DNA of 23,859 nt from Hyphomicrobium sp. (GCA_030609245.1 JAUWCP010000006.1:1-23859), one strand, 5' to 3'. Counted from the first letter of the stretch, positions 13,891 to 22,391 are shown. The notes: a model not told the origin generated them from the letters alone. Made by a program: numbers and translations.

Positions 13891-14262
13891 ATGACAGAGA
13901 CTAACTTCGATTTCGAGCACTTGGCCCAAGGCGGGTTTCCGCTGCAAACGTTTCAGGCTGGCGAAAAAATCTTTATCCAAGATGACGATGGCGCCCACAT
14001 GTATGTGGTCCGCTCGGGTAGAGTGAACATCGTGGCAAGCGGGACCATTTTGGAAAACATCGGCCCGAATGGAATTTTCGGCGAGCTGGCCCTCCTCGAC
14101 GGGGCACCGCGCAGCGCGACAGCAGTTGCGCTTGAGCCGACCGAGGTGGCCGTCATCGACGAACGCGCGTTCCTCTATATGGTGGAAAAAGATCCTAAGA
14201 TTGCACTGCAGCTATTGCGACGGCTCGCCGAGCGCCTGCGCCGCATGAATCAAAGTCTTTGA
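13891..14262 (+). CDS. single-domain cyclic-nucleotide-binding protein
   Basis: A 123-residue protein consisting of one cNMP-binding beta-roll with no DNA-binding domain. The phosphate-binding cassette FGELALLDGAPRSATAV (63-79) is complete, including Glu65 and Arg74, which contact the ribose and the cyclic phosphate in CRP-like domains. Binding of cAMP or a related ligand is therefore plausible. It ends with a basic helix (LRRLAERLRRMNQSL). ATG 13891 is chosen because it follows closely on the conserved length; no strong ribosome binding site is seen. The gene is convergent with the SDR gene, 23 bp apart. Without an effector domain it may act as a regulatory subunit, or it may be a CRP-family remnant. 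Confidence 0.8.
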   Translation: MTETNFDFEHLAQGGFPLQTFQAGEKIFIQDDDGAHMYVVRSGRVNIVASGTILENIGPNGIFGELALLDGAPRSATAVALEPTEVAVIDERAFLYMVEKDPKIALQLLRRLAERLRRMNQSL

Positions 14263-14285
14263 TAGGACGGGCCGTCGAGCGCGGC

Positions 14286-15113
14286 TCACATCTTCAAAAG
14301 AAAGCGATCGAGCAGCCGCGTCGGCAAGACGCGCTTCATGACGGCTGACAAGTGAGTGGGAGTCGTCACACGGTAGCGCGCCTTGGGGCGGGAGCTTTCG
14401 ACCGCATGCACGAGCTTGGCGGCAACTGCTTCTGGCTGCAGCTTAAAGTGCATCTGGCCGCCAGCCTCCATCAGTTTTAGGCGCTCAAGATAAAGAGCGC
14501 GATGGGGCGAGTTTTCAATGTCGATAGTCCGCTTGAAATTGGCCAGCGCCGTCGCGATGAACCGGCTATAGATCGGCCCTGGCTGAATGATCGAAATACG
14601 GATGCCTGTGTCGCGCAGCTCCAGCCGCATCGAGTCCGATAGCGCTTCGAGCGCGAATTTGGAAGCGCAGTAAGCCCCGCGAAACGGACCTGCCACAAAT
14701 CCAAGCACGGACGAGCATTGCACGATGCGGCCTTCGCCGTTACGCCGCATGGAGGGCAGTATGCGCCGCGTTAGCTCGTGGGTGGCGACGACATTGACTT
14801 CAAGCTGGCGGCGAAACAGGTCCGCGCTCAAATCCTCCACCGCGCCGACCTGTGCGAAGGCCGAGTTATTGAATAGCGCAAAGAGCTTGTCGTCGGTGCG
14901 ACGCAGCGCTTCTTCAGCACACGCAGAGACGGAAGCGGGGTCGGCAAGGTCGAGTTGCAGCGCCTCGACGCCTTCCTCCTCATTAAGGCGCGTAAGGTCT
15001 TCGGCTTTTCGCGCAGTGGCGAGCACACGCCACCCGCGTGCCTTGAGCGCCCGCGCAGAAGCAAGACCGATGCCCGAAGAGCAGCCGGTGATCAGAATCG
15101 ACCTGCGAGTCAT
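14286..15113 (-). CDS. short-chain dehydrogenase/reductase (classical SDR)
   Basis: A 275-residue NAD(P)-dependent oxidoreductase. It has the nucleotide-binding TGCSSGIG (9-16), NNSA (82-85, normally NNAG or NNA), the catalytic Ser at 134-135 and the YCASK motif with Tyr148 and Lys152, then the IQPGPIYSRF segment. An Arg at TARK (33-36) suggests NADPH preference. The substrate cannot be read from the sequence. Its ATG overlaps the stop of the cobalamin-binding gene as ATGA, so it is translationally coupled and is the last gene of the mcd operon. Confidence 0.9.
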   Translation of the reverse strand: MTRRSILITGCSSGIGLASARALKARGWRVLATARKAEDLTRLNEEEGVEALQLDLADPASVSACAEEALRRTDDKLFALFNNSAFAQVGAVEDLSADLFRRQLEVNVVATHELTRRILPSMRRNGEGRIVQCSSVLGFVAGPFRGAYCASKFALEALSDSMRLELRDTGIRISIIQPGPIYSRFIATALANFKRTIDIENSPHRALYLERLKLMEAGGQMHFKLQPEAVAAKLVHAVESSRPKARYRVTTPTHLSAVMKRVLPTRLLDRFLLKM

Positions 15114-16075
15114 GACCGCGTCGCTTCGCGCACGGGTGCAGCATCGCCGGCAAAGGGTACGAAGGCCTTCCCGCGGCGGCCGAAGTCGCAAACGTCGGGG
15201 TGCAGCACCTCGGCTAAGATCTCCGCGCTTTCAACGAGGCGGGGCCCAGGGCGATTGAAGTAGGCGTTGCCGTCTGCGACGAACACGCGGCCCTCGCGCA
15301 CAGCGCGCAAATTCTGCCAAAGGGAATTATGGGCTAACACGCGCATTTCGCGCAGCGTCACAGGAATATCGTAACCGCACGGTGCAACGAGGATCATGTC
15401 GGGGTCGGCGGCGACGACATCCTTCCAGGTAATCCACGGCGATGATGCGCCAGTTTCGCCAAACAGGTTGATGCCGCCGGCTGCCGCAATCAGCTCCGGC
15501 ATCCAATGGCCGCCCGACATGGCCGGGTCGACCCATTCGATAAAGGCGAGGCGCGGTTTGTCCCGGCCGACAACCGCCGCCGAAATAGCCGCGATGCGCT
15601 CTTGCATGCTCGCAACGAGGCGTTTGCCGTCCTCGGCAAGGCCAAGCGCTTCCGCAACGCGAACGACGTCCCCATAGACGTCCGCCATGGTGTGGGGGCG
15701 CAACGAGACGATCTTAGCCGCGTTATCTATCCAGGAGCGCACCGCGCGTTCCACGTCCGCGAGTGAAACTGCACACACGTCGCACTGGTCTTGGGTCAGG
15801 ATCACGTCCGGCGCGAGAGCTTTCAGAGAATTGGCGTCGACCGCATATACGGAGAGACCTTGCTCAACGAGCGAGCGCACAGCCCGATCAATGGTGCGAC
15901 TGGAGCCATCGACCTTGAATTTGGGGCGCGTCACCGCGGGTATATCGAGAACAGCGGGCGGCCAATCGCATTCGTGTGAGCGCGCCACCTGCGTCTCACC
16001 GGCACCGAGTGCGTGCACAATCTCCGTCGCGCTGGCGATGAGGGAAACGACGCGCGGATTGTGCTGCTCTTGCAT
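15110..16075 (-). CDS. cobalamin-binding protein (BtuF-like, no signal peptide)
   Basis: A 321-residue protein of the periplasmic-binding-protein family of helical type (PF01497, BtuF-like). It opens MQEQHNPRVVSLIASATEIV with the family's SLxPSxTE-like motif but has no signal peptide, so it is likely cytosolic rather than part of an importer. Further motifs are SHECDWP, LTQDQCDVCAV with a CxxC, FIEWVDPAMSGGHWMPELI and a C-terminal RPGPRLVESAEILAEVLHP. Such leaderless homologues are usually annotated as cobalamin-binding. It lies 17 bp after mcd and overlaps the SDR gene by 4 bp. The ethylmalonyl-CoA pathway uses B12-dependent mutases, which makes a cobalamin role sensible here. Confidence 0.8.
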   Translation of the reverse strand: MQEQHNPRVVSLIASATEIVHALGAGETQVARSHECDWPPAVLDIPAVTRPKFKVDGSSRTIDRAVRSLVEQGLSVYAVDANSLKALAPDVILTQDQCDVCAVSLADVERAVRSWIDNAAKIVSLRPHTMADVYGDVVRVAEALGLAEDGKRLVASMQERIAAISAAVVGRDKPRLAFIEWVDPAMSGGHWMPELIAAAGGINLFGETGASSPWITWKDVVAADPDMILVAPCGYDIPVTLREMRVLAHNSLWQNLRAVREGRVFVADGNAYFNRPGPRLVESAEILAEVLHPDVCDFGRRGKAFVPFAGDAAPVREATRS

Positions 16076-16092
16076 CGCCTCTCTTCTCGTTG

Positions 16093-17772
16093 CTAGTTCG
16101 CGCCCTCAAGCAAACGTCGCGCAATGACTTGCGCTTGGATCTCGGCCGCGCCCTCGAAAATATTGAGGATGCGTGAGTCGCAGAGAACGCGGCTTATTGG
16201 GTATTCAAGCGCGAAGCCGTTGCCGCCGTGGATCTGCAGCGCATTGTCGGCGTTTGCCCAGGCCACACGCGCGCCCAAGAGCTTAGCCATGCCAGCTTCG
16301 AGATCGCAACGGCGGCCTTCGTCTTTTTCGCGCGCGGCGAAGTACGTGAGCTGACGCGCGATCATGGTCTCGACCGCCATCATGACCACCTTGTTGGACA
16401 CGCGCGGGAAGGCGTAGATCGGTTTGCCAAACTGGTTGCGATCCAGCGCGTACTTTAAGCCTAAGTCCATCGCCGCCTGGGCCAAGCCCACCGCCCGCGC
16501 CGCTGTTTGAATGCGCGCGCCCTCAAACGTGTTCATGAGCTGCTTGAAGCCCTGGCCCTCAGCGCCGCCCAAGAGTTGCGAGGCCGGCACCTTAAAGTTG
16601 TCGAAGGAGATGTCGTATTCCTTCATGCCGCGGTAACCCAGCACCTCGATCTCACCACCCGACATGCCCTCGGCGGGAAACGGCTCTTCGTCGGTGCCGC
16701 GCGGCTTCTCCGCCAGCAGCATGGATAGGCCCCTGTAGCTCTTCTCGTCAGGGTTGGTGCGCACGAGTAAGGTCATAAGGTCGGCACGAACGGGATGCGT
16801 GATCCACGTCTTCTGGCCGGTAACAACGTAGGTGTCGCCTTCCTTGACGGCTCGCGTCTTCAAGGATGCGAGGTCAGAGCCCGTATTGGGCTCGGTGAAA
16901 ACGGCAGTGGGCAAGATTTCTCCGCTCGCGATCTTGGGAAGATAGGCCTGTTTCTGCTCCTCGGTGCCGTTGTTGAGGATCAGCTCTCCGGCGATTTCCG
17001 AACGCGTACCAAGCGAGCCCACTCCGATGTAGCCGCGCGACAGCTCCTCGGAGACGACGCACATGGCCTCCTTTCCAAGGCCGAGGCCACCATACTCCTC
17101 TGGCATTGACAGCCCGAACACGCCGAGCTCGGCGAGCTTGGTGATGATTTCCATCGGGATATAGACGTTGGCGAGGTGCCATTCGTGTGCGTGCGGGACG
17201 ACCTCGGCCTCGGAGAAGCGACGCATCTGCTCGTGCATCTCGCGGTGCAACTCATCGAGACCGGAGTCGCCGAACGTCGTGGCCTTCGGCTGGGCCGCGA
17301 TCAGCTCGGCCAGCTTTGATTTCGATACCTGGCTCGAGCCTGCGGCAACGAGGTCGGCAACGTCGTCCTCGAACTTGCGGATGTCGGCCTTGGAGACGCC
17401 CAGCGCGTCGGAGCGGATGATCTCCCCCTGGCTCATGGGAATGCCGCCACCGATCTGCGCCAGGTATTCTGCGAAGGCGACCGCGAGGATGAGTTGCTCG
17501 AACTCGCCAAAGCGCCCTTCCTCTGAAAGCCTTCCCGCCCAGACGTGCATCTGGCGCAGGCCTTCGACCGTTGTGGCCAGCCAGGCAAGGCCGTGAGCGG
17601 CGTGCTGAGCGGCATCGACGCTGCCAGCTTCCTGAACCTTGGCCCGCACACCGGCCTTGGCAGATTGAAGGACGCGATCCGCCGCTGCGACGGCATCGCC
17701 GGCGCGCTGAAGAAGGGCGTCAGAACCCGATGCAAGTATGTTCTGCTCAGCCGTGAGCGCGGCGGTCGACAT
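16093..17772 (-). CDS. mcd: (2S)-methylsuccinyl-CoA dehydrogenase
   Basis: Flavoprotein of the acyl-CoA dehydrogenase family that oxidises (2S)-methylsuccinyl-CoA to mesaconyl-CoA in the ethylmalonyl-CoA pathway for acetyl-CoA assimilation. At 559 residues it is about 170 longer than ordinary acyl-CoA dehydrogenases; the helical N-terminal extension (1-165) is characteristic of Mcd. The core shows MPEEYGGLGLG (223-233), AVFTEPNTGSDL (290-301), VTGQKTWITH (317-326), YRGMKEYDISFDNFKVP and the C-terminal QIHGGNGFALEYPISR and NIFEGAAEIQ. Glu417 in FEGAR is a candidate catalytic base. ATG 17772 has AAGGAG 6 nt upstream. It is the first gene of a minus-strand operon with the cobalamin-binding protein and an SDR. 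Confidence 0.9.
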   Translation of the reverse strand: MSTAALTAEQNILASGSDALLQRAGDAVAAADRVLQSAKAGVRAKVQEAGSVDAAQHAAHGLAWLATTVEGLRQMHVWAGRLSEEGRFGEFEQLILAVAFAEYLAQIGGGIPMSQGEIIRSDALGVSKADIRKFEDDVADLVAAGSSQVSKSKLAELIAAQPKATTFGDSGLDELHREMHEQMRRFSEAEVVPHAHEWHLANVYIPMEIITKLAELGVFGLSMPEEYGGLGLGKEAMCVVSEELSRGYIGVGSLGTRSEIAGELILNNGTEEQKQAYLPKIASGEILPTAVFTEPNTGSDLASLKTRAVKEGDTYVVTGQKTWITHPVRADLMTLLVRTNPDEKSYRGLSMLLAEKPRGTDEEPFPAEGMSGGEIEVLGYRGMKEYDISFDNFKVPASQLLGGAEGQGFKQLMNTFEGARIQTAARAVGLAQAAMDLGLKYALDRNQFGKPIYAFPRVSNKVVMMAVETMIARQLTYFAAREKDEGRRCDLEAGMAKLLGARVAWANADNALQIHGGNGFALEYPISRVLCDSRILNIFEGAAEIQAQVIARRLLEGAN

Positions 17773-17891
17773 TACGGTCTCCTTTTGGATTCATTTGCCG
17801 GCAGGCAACGCGCCGCACTGCCACAGGTTTGGCGATGCAGGATAGCCGACATTCCCGTCAAGGCAATCGGGTGTGGCTAAGGCGCGCGCCT

Positions 17892-18043
17892 TAGAACAAG
17901 ATCGTTCTTGACGAAATCACTTGGCCTTCGCCCAGAAGGTTCCCGGCAAGAACGTGAATCTTGCCCTAAATCAAAAGTGTAGAGACTGATTCACGTTTCA
18001 CTTGGACGCACCAAGCGTTTCCAAGTGAAACGATCAGGCTCTA
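17892..18043 (+). repeat. composite palindromic repeat, copy C
   Basis: Third clear copy. Hairpin 1 (17892-17968) keeps the CGTTCTTG/CAAGAACG stem, but its outer stem has two A-C mismatches (AGAACAAGAT against ATCTTGCCCT). Hairpin 2 (17980-18043) keeps GTTTCACTTGG/CCAAGTGAAAC, with an extra ACGC/GCGT stem near the loop. The right-end TAG, read on the minus strand, is the stop codon of the GGDEF-EAL gene. The element fills most of the 268-bp gap upstream of mcd. Confidence 0.92.
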
Positions 18044-19879
18044 GGCAGCGGCCCAAAGTTTCTGTTCGCACTCAGACAGCACCGCCATGAGCTCGCCTTT
18101 CGGAACAGCACCGCTGAAGTAATAGCCCTGCACCTCGTCACAACCTGCAATTGCCACGCATTTGAGCTCGCCCAATGTTTCCACGCCTTCTGCGACCGTT
18201 CCAATGCCAAGCGCCCGCGCGAGCGCCGTCACAGCATTGACGATTGCTGCGCAGTCCTTGCGGTTGAGCTGATCCCTAATGTACGAGCGATCGATCTTGA
18301 TCTTGTCGAAGGGAAAATTGCGCAGATAACTGAGCGATCCGCTGGCCCGCCCAAAGTCGTCAAGCGACGTGCCGATGCCGCGCTCGCGAAGTTTGGGCAA
18401 GACCTCGCGCATACACTCTCCGTCGCTGAGCAGGGCCGCTTCGGCTATCTCCAACTCAAGCCGGCTCGGTTTGATGTTTGCTTCCGCGAGCGCTTTGTCG
18501 ACGACATTGAGAAGGTCGCCGTTCTGGAACTGCAGGGACGAGACGTTGACGGTCACTTTCAGATCGTCGGGCCAACGCGCCGCGTCTCGACAGGCTTCGT
18601 TCAGCACCCAGCTGCCGATCTCGAGCATCTGGCCGCTTTGCTCGGCGAGCGGCAGGAAGTTATCGGGCATGATCGTACCGTGTTGAGGATGCTCCCAGCG
18701 CACAAGCGCCTCACAGCTCGAAACATGCCGGGTTTTGAGATTGATGATCGGCTGATAGTGCAACTTAAGCTGCCCGCTGCGAACCGCCGAGCGCAGATCT
18801 CTATCAAGCTGGTGCTTTAGGTCGGGGTCGCGCTTCGTCCCTGATTGAAAAAGGTTGAAGCCATTGCAGCCTGACGACTTTACGTCGTAAAGCGCGATGT
18901 CGGCACGCTTCATGAGTTCGTCGGCTGTCGTTCCATGCTCTGGCGCCCGCACGATCCCGATGCTCGCACTGAGGCTTACCGAATGCCCGAGGATGTGAAA
19001 CGGCTTTGACAGCACATGCACAACCCGCCGGGCCAGTTGCTCGCATTGTTCACGCCGCCCAGCGCCCATCTGGATAATGGCGAATTCGTCGCCGCCAAGC
19101 CGCGCCAAAAAATCCGTTTTGCGGACGCTGGAGCGCAAGCGCTCTGCAACGGCTTTCAAAAGTGCGTCACCGACCGGATGGCCCAGGGTATCGTTGACAT
19201 CCTTGAACCTGTCGAGATCAATCCAATGCAGGACAACGGCTGGGCCCTGGTCGATTATTTTCAGAGCATCTTCAAATGATTCTCGGAAGTAGAAGCGATT
19301 GGCGATACCCGTTAGCGGATCATGACGGGCAAGCCATTCTACCTTCTCCTCCGCCCGGCGCTTCTCGGTAATGTCCTCCTGCACGTCGACCCAACCTCCT
19401 CCTGCTAGCGGTTGATACGTGACGAGAAGCGTACGGCCGCCGCTCAAGTTCTGGGTACGCGTGAAGGAATTGCCGGAGGCGAGTTTTTCGGCATGCTTCT
19501 TGAGCCATTGGTCCTGCCTGGTGCGCTCCTCCTCACCGTCGCGACCGGTCTCTTTCTTGACATGGTAGCGAAGGATATCGGCAAGCGGAGTGCCAGGCCG
19601 TGTCAGTTCCTCGGGCAGCGCATACATTTCCCGATAGCTCTCGTTGCAGACGATCAAGCGCTGATCGGCGTCGAACATCGACAAGCCGCGAACCATGTTG
19701 TTGAGAGCGGTCTCGAACCACGTGTTCAGGCGCTCAAGCTTCTTCTTCTGCTTGAGCAAAATGTTAATCCGCCCGCCTTGAGCAACTTGGCTCACCGGCG
19801 GCGGGCAAACTCCATTCCCGCGGTTCAATTCATTAGACAACGCAACGCTCCACGCACGACATGAGCCAACAAGTTGCAC
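18041..19879 (-). CDS. PAS-GGDEF-EAL diguanylate cyclase/phosphodiesterase
   Basis: A 612-residue c-di-GMP signalling protein without membrane segments. A coiled-coil start (RINILLKQKKKLERLNTWFETALNN-type) leads into a PAS-like sensor (about 50-175). The GGDEF domain follows (180-345) with intact GGDEF at 262-266 and an intact inhibitory site RKTD at 253-256. The EAL domain (355-605) keeps EAL (390-392), NVSS, a LEIAE variant of the ITE motif, DDFG (507-510), KID and AEGVET. Both activities are thus possible. The start is unsure: GTG 19879 lacks a clear ribosome binding site, and starts within the first 40 residues are possible. The TAG stop belongs to repeat C, which also lies in front of mcd. 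Confidence 0.92.
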   Translation of the reverse strand: MQLVGSCRAWSVALSNELNRGNGVCPPPVSQVAQGGRINILLKQKKKLERLNTWFETALNNMVRGLSMFDADQRLIVCNESYREMYALPEELTRPGTPLADILRYHVKKETGRDGEEERTRQDQWLKKHAEKLASGNSFTRTQNLSGGRTLLVTYQPLAGGGWVDVQEDITEKRRAEEKVEWLARHDPLTGIANRFYFRESFEDALKIIDQGPAVVLHWIDLDRFKDVNDTLGHPVGDALLKAVAERLRSSVRKTDFLARLGGDEFAIIQMGAGRREQCEQLARRVVHVLSKPFHILGHSVSLSASIGIVRAPEHGTTADELMKRADIALYDVKSSGCNGFNLFQSGTKRDPDLKHQLDRDLRSAVRSGQLKLHYQPIINLKTRHVSSCEALVRWEHPQHGTIMPDNFLPLAEQSGQMLEIGSWVLNEACRDAARWPDDLKVTVNVSSLQFQNGDLLNVVDKALAEANIKPSRLELEIAEAALLSDGECMREVLPKLRERGIGTSLDDFGRASGSLSYLRNFPFDKIKIDRSYIRDQLNRKDCAAIVNAVTALARALGIGTVAEGVETLGELKCVAIAGCDEVQGYYFSGAVPKGELMAVLSECEQKLWAAA

Positions 19880-19946
19880 AGCTCATCGAACGTAGAAGGA
19901 TACGCTTTCACCGTATTGCGTGGCTTAAGCGCTTCATTGAGGTTTC

Positions 19947-20108
19947 ATGCAAAAGCAACCAGCACCCGTAACCAATCGGGTGCCGGTCTGGAGCGAGGCA
20001 GCCGAAGAACTGGGCCCTGACGACGAGAACGAGTGCTTCAAGGTTAACGGCAGCCTTCCCGGCCGCGTCCGCAACAACAGACTTTCGCGAGGGGGCGCAC
20101 TCGACTAG
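19947..20108 (+). CDS. candidate small protein, unknown
   Basis: A 53-residue ORF in the 235-bp gap between two minus-strand genes. ATG 19947 has GAGG at 19939-19942, a short 4-nt spacing. The product is acidic in the middle (EAAEELGPDDENE) and basic near the end (RVRNNRLSRGG). The third codon positions are mostly G or C, like the neighbouring genes. I do not recognise it. It could be a real small gene convergent with nth or a chance frame. Confidence 0.25.
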   Translation: MQKQPAPVTNRVPVWSEAAEELGPDDENECFKVNGSLPGRVRNNRLSRGGALD

Positions 20109-20114
20109 CGCTCT

Positions 20115-20843
20115 TTATGCGGTCTTTCCCTTGAATAGGCAGAGGTCGTAGATGATGCACCGCTCGCATTCGGGACGCCTCGCCTTGCACACGTAGCGCC
20201 CGTGCAAGATGAGCCAGTGGTGAGCGTGGACACCCGCATCAGGCGGAATGAGCCCAAGCAGATCCTCTTCGACGGCGAGCGGGGTCTTACCGTTGGAGAG
20301 TCCGATACGATTGGCGACTCTGAACACATGCGTGTCGACCGCCATGGTCGGTTCTCCGAAGGCCACGTTAAGGACGACGTTCGCTGTCTTACGCCCAACG
20401 CCAGGTAGCGCTTCGAGCGCGTCGCGATCGTGCGGCACTTTCCCACCGTGCGCTTCGATAAGCTTTTGAGAGAGCAAGATCACGTTGCGTGCCTTGTTGC
20501 GGTAAAGGCCGATGGTCTTGATCATTTCGCGCAATTTCGCCTCGCCGAGCCTCACCATTTTTTCCGGCGTATTCGCGATCTTGAATAGGGCACGCGTAGC
20601 CTTGTTGACGCCTGCGTCAGTGGCCTGCGCGGAAAGCACCACGGCAACGAGCAGCGTGTAGGGATTGACGGACTCCAGCTCGCCTTTGGGCTCGGGGTTC
20701 GCCGCAGCGAAGCGGCGGAAAATTTCGGCTACGGCCTCCAGCTTCAGCTTCGAACGGCGCGCACCGCCGCCCTTCCGCGCGCTAGCCGCTGATTTTGTGG
20801 TGGCACGACGGGCACTTGTGGTGGATCGACAAAGGCTCTTCAT
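20115..20843 (-). CDS. nth: endonuclease III
   Basis: Base-excision-repair DNA glycosylase and AP lyase that removes oxidised pyrimidines. The helix-hairpin-helix LPGVGRKTANVV carries catalytic Lys152, and VDTHVFRV carries catalytic Asp170. The C-terminal [4Fe-4S] ligands are Cys219, 226, 229 and 235 in the C-x6-C-x2-C-x5-C pattern. About 35 basic, low-complexity residues precede the core; such tails are common in this order. The frame extends to 20900, but ATG 20843 is preferred because the longer form would overlap the divergent DUF2244 gene by 27 bp. This leaves a 30-bp gap between the two divergent starts. Confidence 0.94.
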   Translation of the reverse strand: MKSLCRSTTSARRATTKSAASARKGGGARRSKLKLEAVAEIFRRFAAANPEPKGELESVNPYTLLVAVVLSAQATDAGVNKATRALFKIANTPEKMVRLGEAKLREMIKTIGLYRNKARNVILLSQKLIEAHGGKVPHDRDALEALPGVGRKTANVVLNVAFGEPTMAVDTHVFRVANRIGLSNGKTPLAVEEDLLGLIPPDAGVHAHHWLILHGRYVCKARRPECERCIIYDLCLFKGKTA

Positions 20844-20873
20844 AATCCCTGCGTCTACGGATAGGCTGGCCAC

Positions 20874-21368
20874 ATGAACGAAAACGATAGCGTAAAGCAA
20901 GATGACGGCGCTTTCCGTGCCGTCTTACACCAGCACCGGTCGTTGAGCCCAACGGGCTTCCTCATTCTCATGAGTTTGTTCGGCGGCGTATGCTTCGTGA
21001 CGGGCATAGTCTTTCTCGCCATGGGTGCTTGGCCCGTCTTTGGGTTTTTCGGGCTCGACGTCGCTCTCGTTTTTCTGGCATTCAAACTCAATTATCGAGC
21101 AGGCCGTCTCTATGAGACGGTCGAGCTGAGCCGAGAAATGCTGACGGTGACGCGCGTCCACCCTTCCGGCAAGCGCGAAAGCTTTGATTTCAACCCGTAT
21201 TGGGTGCGCGTCCTGCTTTCCCAGGAGCCGCACGGTCGCACTGATCTGCGACTGGCCTCACATGGCCGCGAGTTTTCATTCGGGCGCTTTCTCACCGACG
21301 ATGAGCGGCGTGACTTCTCGAACGCACTTTCGGTCGCGATCTCGCAGGCGCGTGTTGCCCGCGTCTAA
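20874..21368 (+). CDS. DUF2244 integral membrane protein
   Basis: A 164-residue protein of the DUF2244 family, common in alphaproteobacteria and of unknown function. Two adjacent transmembrane helices (about 28-50 and 52-72) follow the typical HRSLSPTGFLILM block. The remaining cytosolic or periplasmic beta-rich part has ETVELSREMLTVTRVHPSGKR, PYWVRVLL and SHGREFSFGRFLTDDER, all familiar from the family. The start at ATG 20874 lies 30 bp from the divergent nth start, so the two genes probably share a short promoter region. Confidence 0.85.
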   Translation: MNENDSVKQDDGAFRAVLHQHRSLSPTGFLILMSLFGGVCFVTGIVFLAMGAWPVFGFFGLDVALVFLAFKLNYRAGRLYETVELSREMLTVTRVHPSGKRESFDFNPYWVRVLLSQEPHGRTDLRLASHGREFSFGRFLTDDERRDFSNALSVAISQARVARV

Positions 21369-21443
21369 GCGCCAGAGAATTTCGCTCTTGAGAAAGCAAG
21401 AATCGGGTCGCTTGGCCGACTGCGCTCGCCTAGGCTGCGCGCT

Positions 21444-22382
21444 ATGCGACCCGAAGCGATCTCACGACCCACCGGAAGTCCAGCAGCGCGGGCTAACCGC
21501 CGGGCGAGTGTAGTGCCCGATAGCGACAAGCTGCGCGATTACGATCTTATCAAACGCAGCGTCCGCTTTCTCACCCAATCGTGGCGTGAGCAGCCGAGCC
21601 TTGATGATCTGGCCGGACACTTGGGACTCAGCCCCGCACATTGCCAGCGCTTTTTCAAACGCTGGTGCGGACTGAGCCCCAAGGAATTCATGGGCGCGAT
21701 CGCCATTGATCACGCCAGACAGCTGCTTCAGGGCTCGGCCAGCGTGCTCGATGCCTCACTGCAAAGTGGTCTTTCGGGCGCCGGTCGGTTGCACGACCTT
21801 TTCGTCTCTCACGAAGCGATGACGCCAGGCGATTACAAGCGCCGCGGCGCCGGACTGGAAATGGCCTACGGCTACCATGCAACCCCCTTCGGCGAGGCGC
21901 TGGTCATGGCGACAAAGCGCGGCCTGGCGTGTCTCGCATTCGTTAAAGGTGAAAAAGGCGGTACGCGCGAGGAGGCGCTTGCCGAAATGATGCGCCGCTG
22001 GCCCGCGTGCCTATACATTGAGGCACCAGAGCACACGGGCCCCCACGTTACACAGTTATTCGGATCAGCAGCCGGCGTTGAAGGCGAGCAGCCGGTGCGG
22101 CTGGTGATGATCGGGACGGATTTCGAGGTACGCGTGTGGGAAACGCTGCTCAAAATTCCGGTAGGCCATGCCGTCAGCTATGGCGATATTGCGCGCCACA
22201 TCGGTTGCCCAACGGCCTCACGTGCAGTCGGCACCGCCGTCGGGCGCAATCCGATCTCATTCGTGGTGCCTTGCCATCGCGTGATGCGCGCCGATGGCGG
22301 CCTAGGCGGCTACCATTGGGGGGTGACGCGCAAGCGCGCGATCATCGGCTGGGAGGCCGGCCAACTCGCGGAATCAAAATGA
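21444..22382 (+). CDS. AraC-MGMT fusion, Ada-like methyltransferase without the Ada Zn-Cys domain
   Basis: A 312-residue fusion of an AraC-type DNA-binding domain (about 33-133, DDLAGHLGLSPAHCQRFFKRW) and an O6-alkylguanine-DNA methyltransferase domain (about 140-308). The suicide Cys is Cys277 in VVPCHRVM, with the FEVRVWETLLKIPVG and GHAVSYGDIA blocks before it. The N-terminal domain of E. coli Ada, with its four zinc-bound cysteines that sense methylphosphotriesters, is absent. The protein can thus repair O6-methylguanine but would need another way to sense damage. The ATG 21444 has no strong ribosome binding site; GTG starts near 21510 are alternatives. It is convergent with the transporter gene, 9 bp apart. 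Confidence 0.88.
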   Translation: MRPEAISRPTGSPAARANRRASVVPDSDKLRDYDLIKRSVRFLTQSWREQPSLDDLAGHLGLSPAHCQRFFKRWCGLSPKEFMGAIAIDHARQLLQGSASVLDASLQSGLSGAGRLHDLFVSHEAMTPGDYKRRGAGLEMAYGYHATPFGEALVMATKRGLACLAFVKGEKGGTREEALAEMMRRWPACLYIEAPEHTGPHVTQLFGSAAGVEGEQPVRLVMIGTDFEVRVWETLLKIPVGHAVSYGDIARHIGCPTASRAVGTAVGRNPISFVVPCHRVMRADGGLGGYHWGVTRKRAIIGWEAGQLAESK

Positions 22383-22391
22383 GTGCGGTCG

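Noticed and set aside
20844..20900. N-terminal extension of nth to 20900
   Set aside because: It would overlap the divergent DUF2244 gene and adds residues without similarity to endonuclease III.
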